From: JAFGED01 sp964551295
GTDB lineage: Bacteria > Chloroflexota > Anaerolineae > B4-G1
Assembly: GCA_964551295.1 (NCBI GenBank)
Contig: CAZKDJ010000220.1
Coordinates: forward strand, 1 to 6,558
Direction: 5' to 3'
Length of the DNA: 6,558 bases
The translations under genes were made by a program, and so were the position numbers. The notes below the pieces were generated by a model. The model had not been told where the DNA came from. It saw only the letters and a list, made by a program, of their open reading frames with translations, and ran no database searches. Below are positions 1 through 5,843 of the stretch, one piece after another (the first letter of the stretch is position 1; every line of letters starts with the position of its first letter).

Positions 1-43
1 GGGTTTGTGGGGGGGTTCGCCCCCATCACACCCCCCGCCCCCC
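1..43. other. G/C-tract hairpin at window edge
   Basis: A run of G (9-15) and a run of C (20-24) flank the tetraloop TTCG (16-19), giving at least a 5-bp all-GC stem (11-15 with 20-24). Two further C runs follow up to about base 43. On the minus strand the same stretch has several G runs of five or six, so a G-quadruplex is also possible. No T tract follows on either strand, so it is not a convincing terminator. It is cut by the window edge, and its role is unknown. Confidence 0.35.
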
Positions 44-88
44 GGATTATTGAGATGATACCTTTTATCTTTGTTCAGTCTCTTGGAT

Positions 89-117
89 AGTATATGCTAT
101 TGTCTCTAAAATGGGAA
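89..117 (-). promoter_or_regulatory. Possible leftward sigma-70-type promoter
   Basis: On the minus strand TTCCCA (112-117, four of six matches to the -35 consensus) lies exactly 17 bases before TATACT (89-94, five of six matches to the -10 consensus). It would drive transcription out of the left edge, beyond the end of the leftward gene at 235. No start codon with a good ribosome binding site is visible before the edge, so its target cannot be seen. The stretch is locally AT-rich, so a chance match is possible. Confidence 0.25.
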
Positions 118-140
118 AAAGCTGTTTGAAGGATTATCGA

Positions 141-170
141 TGTGTGGGCGGCAAGGCTGCCGCCCACACG
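141..170 (-). terminator. Perfect 12-bp stem-loop downstream of the leftward gene
   Basis: GTGTGGGCGGCA (142-153) and TGCCGCCCACAC (158-169) are perfect inverted repeats with a 4-base loop (AGGC); a G-T pair at 141/170 could extend the stem. It sits 65 bases past the stop codon of the leftward gene, where a terminator is expected. However, no T tract directly follows on the minus strand (a CTTTTTCCC stretch comes about 20 bases later), and only a weak pyrimidine stretch follows on the plus strand. It may be a Rho-independent-like terminator, an mRNA-end stabiliser, or one copy of a dispersed palindromic repeat. Confidence 0.5.
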
Positions 171-234
171 CCTTTCTCAAACCGCCCTGGGGTTGTGATG
201 CTACCCTGCGTGTCAGGCCAAGACAGGTGGGAGG

Positions 235-1794
235 TCACTGGCAGAAGGTTTCTTCTGCCAAGAGCGGCATAATCTCTGGCGCGATTTGAGGTGCAAAGTA
301 TTCCTCCAGGCGGTCGTCTAGCAAATAGTTTGCCAGGGCGGCCATGATCATACCTTGATCGAGCGCCAGGTGGCAGCGCGAGACCTGGCCCGTATCTACG
401 TTCACGCCGTCGTAAAAGCCCAACTCGCCATAAATCTCAAAGTCGCGCCGAAGGTTTGCTAGGTTTTCCAGCGTCTCTTCTGGGGCAAACTCCAGCGCCA
501 GGAAGGCTGCGTGCGGGGTCACGACACAGTTGGTGTATTCCTCGGGACGTGGCGTGGGTTGTGGCGTTCGGAGGGGAGGGCAAACACCCTCGACCATCGT
601 CATGTCGTCGTTGGGACAGTAGCCATCGGGCCTTATGCCGAGGCAATCGACCCCGTACTCGCGATACTCATCCTGGCCGTTGTTGCTGGGTGAAAACCCC
701 CAGTAGCCACACGTCGTCTCCTCCAGTCCGTGCTTGATCTGCGCCTGGATGTAGCGTGGGTGGTTGATCCCCCAGCTCGTGGGCCCCCATTCCGCTTCGG
801 GCACGAACAGCTCGACCATCAGCGCCTCGAACATGCTTCCCCCCCAGCTCGGCACGATCTCCAATCCCTGGCACAGGTAACAATCCCCGCCGCATTGTTC
901 CGGCCAATCCCCAGGGATCGTGTGGTACCGTAGGTTGTAGCTATCCAGGGGCAGCTCACCGTCCGCGATGCCGAGGTAGCTGCTGATGCGCGTCTCGGTG
1001 TTGAGTACATCGTAGTGGTAGCCGGCGTACTCGTTCGTGTCAGTCCAGTACCCCCCGTATAGTAGACCTACTTTGGAATCGTGGAAGAAGCCAAAATCCA
1101 TATCCTGCAGCAGGGCATCGGCGCGGGCAGCGAACTGCGGTGTGGCCTCCCGAACGATCATCAGCGCTGTGGCCAGCCAGCCGTTGTCGACTGCGGAGAG
1201 GAAGGGGCGCACCGTGTCCCCGCTATCCGGCCACTTCGCGAGCTGCTCGCCAGTGGAGGCGTCGTACCAGTCGAAGTAAAAGCCGTGGGCGCGCTCCATG
1301 CGCTCCAGGGTGGCCAGTGTCTGGTCGATGCGGCTCTCTGCTTCCTGATCGTCGATGAAGCCGAGGTCGCGCGCTGCGACCGTGCTCCACAGATAGGCGC
1401 CTATGTTGGTCGGCTTGGTCTGGCGATGGGGGATGAAAGACCCATCGTCTGTCCGGCAGATTTTGTCGCCGGGCAGGCCGGTGTCAGAGTAGGTCATCTC
1501 TTCAAACGAGCGCCAGGTCGCGTGTGCTTGTTCGGTCAGAGTGATGCAAGTCTGTGTATCCTCCTGCTCTAGGCAATGTGATGGTATGGATGGAGTGAGG
1601 GTAGGAGTGGAGGTAGGAACCGAGGTGGGGGTGGAGGTAGGCGTGAGAGTAGGAATCGAGGTAGGAGTCGATGTGAGAGTGGGGGTAGGAGTGGGGGTGG
1701 GGCAGCCGCTGCACGCTTGCGTAACACTGCTGATTACCACCATCAATGGAATCAGCCACAACAAAAGGCGTTTGCGTTTAGAATGGGTGTTCAT
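235..1794 (-). CDS. Exported glucoamylase-family protein (DUF3131/GH144-like), probable lipoprotein
   Basis: The 519-residue product looks like an extracytoplasmic glycan-active enzyme of the glycoamylase/DUF3131 group (COG5368-like), whose characterised relatives include GH144 endo-beta-1,2-glucanases. Residues 5-27 form a basic and then hydrophobic export signal, ending in TQAC (Cys28), a loose lipobox. Residues 32-71 are a Pro/Thr/Ser linker. The catalytic part (about 85-505) shows family-like blocks: TNIGAYLWS with AARDLGFI (129-147), GFYFDWYD (171-178), VDNGWLATALM (202-212), PSWGGSMFEALM (315-326), VVTPHAAFLALEFAP (424-438), YGELGFYDGVN (455-465) and LALDQGMIMAALANYL (476-491). AAGGAG at 1801-1806, six bases before the ATG, supports this start. 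Fifteen cysteines, including C301/C305/C308, suggest disulfides or, less likely, a metal site. A second short Pro-rich stretch (407-417) lies inside the catalytic region. The gene is monocistronic in view. The family is fairly sure; the substrate is inferred only. Confidence 0.82.
   Translation of the reverse strand: MNTHSKRKRLLLWLIPLMVVISSVTQACSGCPTPTPTPTLTSTPTSIPTLTPTSTPTSVPTSTPTLTPSIPSHCLEQEDTQTCITLTEQAHATWRSFEEMTYSDTGLPGDKICRTDDGSFIPHRQTKPTNIGAYLWSTVAARDLGFIDDQEAESRIDQTLATLERMERAHGFYFDWYDASTGEQLAKWPDSGDTVRPFLSAVDNGWLATALMIVREATPQFAARADALLQDMDFGFFHDSKVGLLYGGYWTDTNEYAGYHYDVLNTETRISSYLGIADGELPLDSYNLRYHTIPGDWPEQCGGDCYLCQGLEIVPSWGGSMFEALMVELFVPEAEWGPTSWGINHPRYIQAQIKHGLEETTCGYWGFSPSNNGQDEYREYGVDCLGIRPDGYCPNDDMTMVEGVCPPLRTPQPTPRPEEYTNCVVTPHAAFLALEFAPEETLENLANLRRDFEIYGELGFYDGVNVDTGQVSRCHLALDQGMIMAALANYLLDDRLEEYFAPQIAPEIMPLLAEETFCQ
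1582..1701 (-). repeat. Degenerate hexamer repeat encoding a Pro/Thr linker
   Basis: On the plus strand this is a run of imperfect GTAGGA/GTGGGG/GTGAGA-like units, almost free of C. On the coding (minus) strand it reads as alternating Thr/Ser-Pro pairs with occasional Leu, Ile or Val (residues 32-71). It forms an extended, probably surface-exposed and possibly glycosylated spacer between the membrane anchor and the catalytic domain. Such repeats can change length by slippage. The shadow reading frames rich in Val/Gly or Ser/Tyr/His here are by-products of the repeat. Confidence 0.8.
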
Positions 1795-1862
1795 TATTTT
1801 CTCCTTTCTCTGTAGTTTTCCGTCTGTCTTTTGGCCTGAAATGCAACCCCCTTCGCGTTTTC

Positions 1863-1871
1863 AGTATACCA
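1863..1871 (-). promoter_or_regulatory. Extended -10 promoter candidate for the leftward gene
   Basis: The minus strand reads TGGTATACT, a TGn extension plus a -10 hexamer with five of six consensus matches (TATACT at 1863-1868). No good -35 is found 17 bases upstream (CTCGAG there), which extended -10 promoters can tolerate. The expected start near 1856 would give a leader of about 60 bases ahead of the ATG at 1794. Confidence 0.4.
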
Positions 1872-1935
1872 TGAGGTAGGAAAATCTCGAGCATGACCTG
1901 GGCTATTTCTGAAGGAGATTGCGAAGAGCCTGTAC

Positions 1936-1964
1936 TTGCAGACTTGTGTAGGCTGCGGTAGAAT
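1936..1964 (+). promoter_or_regulatory. Sigma-70-type promoter candidate for the amidohydrolase gene
   Basis: TTGCAG (1936-1941) is separated by exactly 17 bases from TAGAAT (1959-1964). The -10 matches five of six consensus bases; the -35 keeps the TTG core only. Transcription would start near 1971, just ahead of the GGAGG ribosome binding site (1974-1978), giving a leader of about 15 bases. It lies in the 191-bp divergent region shared with the leftward gene. No clear operator palindrome was seen there. Confidence 0.45.
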
Positions 1965-1985
1965 CAACTCTGTGGAGGTTGCACC

Positions 1986-3626
1986 ATGGACTTTGATCTG
2001 GTCATCACCAATGGCACCGTCATCGATGGCACCGGTAAGCCGCGTTTCCGAGCCGATGTCGGTATCCGGGATGGCAGGATTGCCGCAGTCGCCAGCGGCG
2101 AGCGTTTGAAGGGCAGGCGGACGCTCGATGCCGCCGGTTTGATCGTTGCCCCTGGCTTTATCGATGTTCATTCCCATGCTGATTGGGTGCTCCCTTTGCC
2201 GGATCACGACGACATCCTGGCCCCGCTTGTGCTTCAAGGCATCACGACCCTGGTCGCCGGACAATGTGGCTTTTCGCTCGCGCCGGTCACGCAGGAATCC
2301 GTCCCTTTGCTCGATCACTCGGCTGAGCCGCTGAAGGATCGCTCCTTTCCCTATCGCTGGCGCACGATGGCCGAGTTGCTGGATGTCCTGGAGCGGGATG
2401 GTGTGCTGCTCAACACCGCCTTTCTGGCGGGGCATTGTGGACTGCGCTACGTGGCGATGGGGGAGCGCGCCGGGTCAGCCGTGCCGCCGACTGCTGAGGA
2501 CATGGACGCTCTGTGCCGCCTCACGCGGCAGGCTTTGGCCGAGGGGGCGTTTGGCCTTTCGGCGGGGCTGGCCTATGTGCCGGGCGTGTTCGCGCGCGAC
2601 GAGGAACTCCTTGCGCTGCTCCGCGTCGTTGCCGAAGAAGGAGGCGTCTTTACCGTCCACGGACGGGCGTATAGCTGGGTCTCCCCGCTCTACAGGCCGA
2701 TGGCCGGGGGAACGCCTCACAACATCCGTTCCGTGCGGGATCTGCTGGAGCTGGCTCGCGAGTCCGGGGTCAGGCTGCAGCTCTCGCACCAGATTTTCGT
2801 CGGACGCCGCACCTGGCGCACGTATCCCACCGTACTGCGCGATATCGAGCGGGCGGCCGACAGTGGGGTGGACGTGGCCTTTGACGCTTTCCCCTATACC
2901 CTTGGTAATACAGAGATCAAGGTGGTCTTTCCGGATTGGTTTCTCGACGGCTTTTCCGTGAGCATCAACGATCCGGGGGCCTTGCGCCGCCTCAGGTGGG
3001 AGATCGACCTGACGCGCTGGCTGCTGGGGCTGGACTATAAGGACATCACGCTCATGTACGCCCAGGTGCCCGAGTTGGCCGATCTGGAGGGGTTGGACTT
3101 TGACGCCATAGCCCGCAGATTGGGGGTATCCCGTTTCGAGGCGTATATTCACGTGGCCCGGTTGAGCGCGGGCGAGGCGCGGGTGTTGATCAACACGTAT
3201 TCAGGCGACGATAGGCACGAGGAACCCTTGCAGGCGGTACTCGCTCATCCGCTGTGCGCGTTCATGACCGATACCATTCTCACGCGGCACGGTCTGCAGA
3301 ACCCGGCTTCCTTCGGCACGTTTCCGCGCGTCCTGGGGCGCTACAGCCGCGAGTTGGGGCTCTTTTCGCTGGAGGAGGCGGTGCGGCGGATGACGTCGTT
3401 CCCGGCGGGGCGAATGAGGCTGGCGGACGTGGGCCGCGTTGCCCGGGGCGCCTGGGGCGACCTGGTGGTGTTCGACCCGGAGACGGTGGCCGACAATACG
3501 ACCTCTGACCGTCCAGAAGCCTCGCCGACGGGCATCCGCGCGGTGTTGATCTCGGGGCAGGTTGTGGCACAGGACGGAAAGATCGTGGGGGGGCAGCGAC
3601 GAGGGCGGATCTTGCGCAAGCGCTGA
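1986..3626 (+). CDS. N-acyl-D-amino-acid deacylase-like metalloamidohydrolase
   Basis: The 546-residue cytoplasmic protein belongs to the amidohydrolase superfamily, D-aminoacylase branch. Residues 1-55 and about 480-540 form the split beta-sandwich, with the TIM barrel between. Visible motifs are APGFIDVHSHAD (55-66; metal ligands H62 and H64), GQCGFS (92-97; C94 at the position of the bridging cysteine of D-aminoacylases), VHGR (H225), LSHQ (H268), FDAFPY (299-304), TD (D429, the probable catalytic aspartate), FGTFPRVLGRYSRE (443-456), AVRRMTSFPA (465-474) and GDLVVFDP (491-498). All expected metal-site residues are present. Surrounding residues deviate: TDTILTRHG replaces the usual SDG, and NPA (439-441) replaces the usual HPR before FGTFPR, so the substrate may not be a plain N-acyl-D-amino acid. 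GGAGG at 1974-1978 fixes the start. It is followed after 13 bases by the HicB-like/DinB gene, probably co-transcribed. Family confident; substrate unknown. Confidence 0.85.
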   Translation: MDFDLVITNGTVIDGTGKPRFRADVGIRDGRIAAVASGERLKGRRTLDAAGLIVAPGFIDVHSHADWVLPLPDHDDILAPLVLQGITTLVAGQCGFSLAPVTQESVPLLDHSAEPLKDRSFPYRWRTMAELLDVLERDGVLLNTAFLAGHCGLRYVAMGERAGSAVPPTAEDMDALCRLTRQALAEGAFGLSAGLAYVPGVFARDEELLALLRVVAEEGGVFTVHGRAYSWVSPLYRPMAGGTPHNIRSVRDLLELARESGVRLQLSHQIFVGRRTWRTYPTVLRDIERAADSGVDVAFDAFPYTLGNTEIKVVFPDWFLDGFSVSINDPGALRRLRWEIDLTRWLLGLDYKDITLMYAQVPELADLEGLDFDAIARRLGVSRFEAYIHVARLSAGEARVLINTYSGDDRHEEPLQAVLAHPLCAFMTDTILTRHGLQNPASFGTFPRVLGRYSRELGLFSLEEAVRRMTSFPAGRMRLADVGRVARGAWGDLVVFDPETVADNTTSDRPEASPTGIRAVLISGQVVAQDGKIVGGQRRGRILRKR

Positions 3627-3639
3627 AAGGGGGGAGGCC

Positions 3640-4864
3640 ATGTCGAGACTGGCCGTGTATCTGGAGATTGGCGACGACGGGCGCTGTATGGCCCACGTGC
3701 CCGAGCTGCCAGGGTGCTTTGTGCGGGCGTCGAGCCGCGACCGGGCCTGGGAGCTGGTGCCTGCGACAATCCGCAACCATTATGCCTGGTTGCGCTGCCA
3801 CGGCGAGCCTGCACCACCAGAGGAGGCGCCTTTTGGGATCAAGATCGCTGGCGAGGTCAGCGGCGTCGGGCCGTTTGATCCCGGAAGCACCGCCGCCCTT
3901 TTCCCGCCGGATCAGGGGGGGGATCGCGCCGGAGGAGATGGCGCGTTACTTTCGCCTGATGGCGCACTCCCGCGCCGATCTGCTGGCCCTGGTGCGCGAC
4001 CTGCCGGACGGGGTGCTGGACTGGCATCAGGAAGGCACTTTTAGCATTCGCCATCTACTGTGCCACGTCGGCGATGCTGAGGAATGGTACGTCTCGCGCA
4101 TCGCGCCCCAAGAGAACCTGCCGCCGGAGTGGGAGCACGACGAGGACCTGCCTTTATTCGAGTTCCTGGAGATGGAGCGACGCACCGCGCTTGAGCGGCT
4201 GCAGCAGCTCACCAGAACTGAGCGGACGAAGGTTTTCTATCCCCCGCGCTGGACCGACCATCCCGAGGAGCCGTGGACGGCGCGCAAGGTTCTGCGCCGT
4301 TTCCTGGAACACGAGCGAGAGCACACCGGGCAAGCCCAGGAGATTTTGCTGGCCTGGTGGGAGGCGGAGGGTCGGCGGGCCGAGACGGGTCCCAAAGAGA
4401 CGTTGCTGGCTGCCCTATCGGCTGCACGTGCGGGATTGCTCCGTGCTGCTGCCCTGGTGCTGGTGGAGGAACGGGCGTCGCGCCGTATCTGCGGGGAATG
4501 GACGTTGCAGGACGTGTTGGGCCACGTGGCCGATTGGGAGTGGGTGGGCGTGGAAGGGCTGCGTTGTATGGCTGCCGGTCAATCGCCGCAGGTCGAGTAT
4601 ATCGAGAGCATCGACGCCTGGAATCAGGCCCACCGTGAGGCGCGCCGTGATCAGCCGTGGGAGCAAGTTTGGGACGATTTCCACGCGGCGCGAGAGGCGC
4701 TGGTGGCAGTGTTGCGTGACATGGCGCGGGACGATCTGGCCCGTTCGTTCGCCTTTCCCTGGGGACCGCAGGGCACGGCCTACCAATGGGTGGGCGTCTA
4801 TGTCAGTCACGACCGGGAGCACGCACGCGACTTGGAGCAAGCGGCTAGAAGCCAGGTTGTGTGA
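3640..4864 (+). CDS. HicB-like domain fused to two DinB domains, split by a frameshift
   Basis: Translation starts at ATG 3640 after the GGGGAGG stretch near 3631-3637. The frame runs through a HicB-like domain (about residues 1-60; GDDGRCMAHVPELPGCF at 11-27, HGEPAPP at 54-60) to the G8 run at 3915-3922. Left uncorrected it ends at 4044 without homologous sequence. The downstream part lies in the other frame and ends at 4864. Removing one G restores a 407-residue protein that reads smoothly (FPPDQGGIAPEEM, 88-100). Residues 101-242 form a DinB domain with its histidine triad (H142, H224, H228); residues about 250-400 form a second DinB domain with H295, H390 and H394. DinB folds bind a divalent metal and include thiol-dependent S-transferases. 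The HicB-like part has no visible DNA-binding tail and no HicA toxin is nearby, so antitoxin function is doubtful. It follows the amidohydrolase by 13 bases. A sequencing error is the likeliest cause of the frameshift; a true pseudogene or slippage-controlled expression is also possible. Confidence 0.75.
3915..3922 (+). repeat. G8 homopolymer at the frame break
   Basis: Eight consecutive G separate the frame of the HicB-like part from the frame of the DinB part. With seven G the codons read GAT CAG GGG GGG ATC GCG, joining Asp-Gln-Gly-Gly to Ile-Ala-Pro-Glu-Glu-Met. The nearest downstream restart is ATG 3938, which has GGAGGAG directly against it with no spacer, so independent initiation of the DinB part would be poor. 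Confidence 0.85.
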
Positions 4865-4885
4865 GCGTGGGTGTTGAGTTATAAT
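4857..4885 (+). promoter_or_regulatory. Promoter candidate for the kinase-DUF362 unit
   Basis: A perfect -10 hexamer TATAAT (4880-4885) lies exactly 17 bases after TTGTGT (4857-4862, TTG core kept). The -35 overlaps the last codons of the upstream DinB gene (stop at 4862-4864). Transcription would start near 4892 and run into the kinase gene with a leader of about 35 bases. This suggests the kinase and DUF362 genes form their own unit, although read-through from upstream cannot be excluded, as no terminator stem was seen between them. Confidence 0.55.
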
Positions 4886-4926
4886 GCGGCGATACGTCCT
4901 ACGAACATGATGATCGAGGTAGAGTA

Positions 4927-5826
4927 ATGGTGGACGCCGTGGTTTTTGGCAACGTCACCCTGGACACCTTGTGCTATCCGGTGGATGACGTGCCACGCCA
5001 TCAGTCGATTACCTTCGAGCGGGCTATCGTCGCCCCTGGGGGCTGCGGGTCCAACACCGCCATCGGGCTGTGTGCGCTGGGCGTGCCGACGGCGTTGGTG
5101 GCGCGGATCGGCACGGACGATGCAGCGTCGCTTGTAGAGCGGTATTGGGAGCGGGTTGGCCTGGACATGCGCTTTGTCCGCCGCGTTCCCGATAGTCAGA
5201 CGGCCGTCAGCGTCGGGTTGATCGACAGCGATGCCCAGCCACGCTTTATCCATACGCCAGGTGCTAACACCATGCTGACGGCGGACGATATCGACGTGCC
5301 CGCCCTGGCCGCCGAGGGAGCGCGCTTCCTACACGTCGGCGGTTTTCTCGTCATGCCGGGTGTATCGGGTGAGCTATTAGCAGAGCGGTTGGCGGAGGCG
5401 CGTGCTTCTGGACTGCTCATCTCGCTGGACGTGGCAGTCTCGCGCAACAGGAGCAAGCCCGATGATGTGTGGCCCTGTCTGCCTCACGTCGACTTTTTCT
5501 TCTGCAACGCGCGCGAGGCGTGCTTTTTGACCGGGGAGAATGACCCCCGGGATGCGGCTCGCGCGCTGCGTACGCGCGGTGCTTGGGCCGTCGTGCTCAA
5601 GCTGGGTGCCGAGGGCTGCCGGATCGAGAGCCCTGGGCTGAGCGTGCACGTCCCCGGTGTGCCCGCCGAGGTGGTGGATACGACCGGGGCGGGAGATGCG
5701 TTTGCCGCTGGTTTCATCGCTCGTATGCTGCGCGACGATGACCCGGAAGCGGCGTGTCGGGCGGGCAACGCTGCCGGGGCGCGGATGGTCAGCGTGTTTG
5801 GCGCTGTGTCCGCCTGGTTCGAATAG
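4927..5826 (+). CDS. PfkB-family carbohydrate/nucleoside kinase
   Basis: The 299-residue protein is a ribokinase-like (PfkB) sugar or nucleoside kinase, which would transfer the ATP gamma-phosphate to a hydroxyl of its substrate in the cytoplasm; the length is normal for the family. Visible features are an N-terminal strand with substrate-side residues GNVTLDT (8-14), the PfkB-1 region PGGCGSNTAIGLCALG (37-52), RIGTDD (60-65), NAREA (194-198, the NxxE magnesium/phosphate motif), the LGAEG nucleotide-site segment (226-230) and the PfkB-2 signature DTTGAGDAFAAGF (251-263), with D257 as catalytic base and the GAG turn as anion hole. All key residues are intact. GAGGT at 4916-4920, six bases before ATG 4927, supports the start. 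It precedes the DUF362 gene by 17 bases, so the two are probably one operon. The sequence does not reveal which sugar or nucleoside it uses. Confidence 0.9.
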   Translation: MVDAVVFGNVTLDTLCYPVDDVPRHQSITFERAIVAPGGCGSNTAIGLCALGVPTALVARIGTDDAASLVERYWERVGLDMRFVRRVPDSQTAVSVGLIDSDAQPRFIHTPGANTMLTADDIDVPALAAEGARFLHVGGFLVMPGVSGELLAERLAEARASGLLISLDVAVSRNRSKPDDVWPCLPHVDFFFCNAREACFLTGENDPRDAARALRTRGAWAVVLKLGAEGCRIESPGLSVHVPGVPAEVVDTTGAGDAFAAGFIARMLRDDDPEAACRAGNAAGARMVSVFGAVSAWFE

Positions 5827-5843
5827 ACTAGTGGAGGTTTTTG

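Noticed and set aside
1582..1701. Repeat region as a CRISPR array or DNA-level minisatellite
   Set aside because: There are no fixed repeats with unique spacers. The units are short and degenerate and are fully explained by Thr/Ser-Pro coding.
1541..1879. Plus-strand open frame rich in alternating Val and Gly
   Set aside because: It is the reverse reading of the Pro/Thr linker repeat and does not resemble a real protein.
1794..2435. Minus-strand open frame (213 codons) across the divergent region
   Set aside because: It covers the conserved N-terminal metal-binding part of the amidohydrolase on the other strand and the candidate promoters; its product shows no recognisable family.
3587..3593. 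G7 run near the end of the amidohydrolase gene as a second frameshift
   Set aside because: The frame after the run still reads a family-like C-terminus and stops at 3624-3626, close to the next ribosome binding site, so nothing suggests a frame error here.
3668..3914. N-terminal extension of the DinB frame back to ATG 3668
   Set aside because: These codons overlap the HicB-like sequence in the other frame and read as Cys/Arg/Ser-rich sequence without family motifs. The real upstream coding is the HicB-like frame from 3640.
3640..3922. Stand-alone HicB antitoxin of a HicAB toxin-antitoxin pair
   Set aside because: No HicA-like frame lies on either side, no DNA-binding domain follows, and the sequence continues smoothly into DinB domains once the G8 run is corrected.
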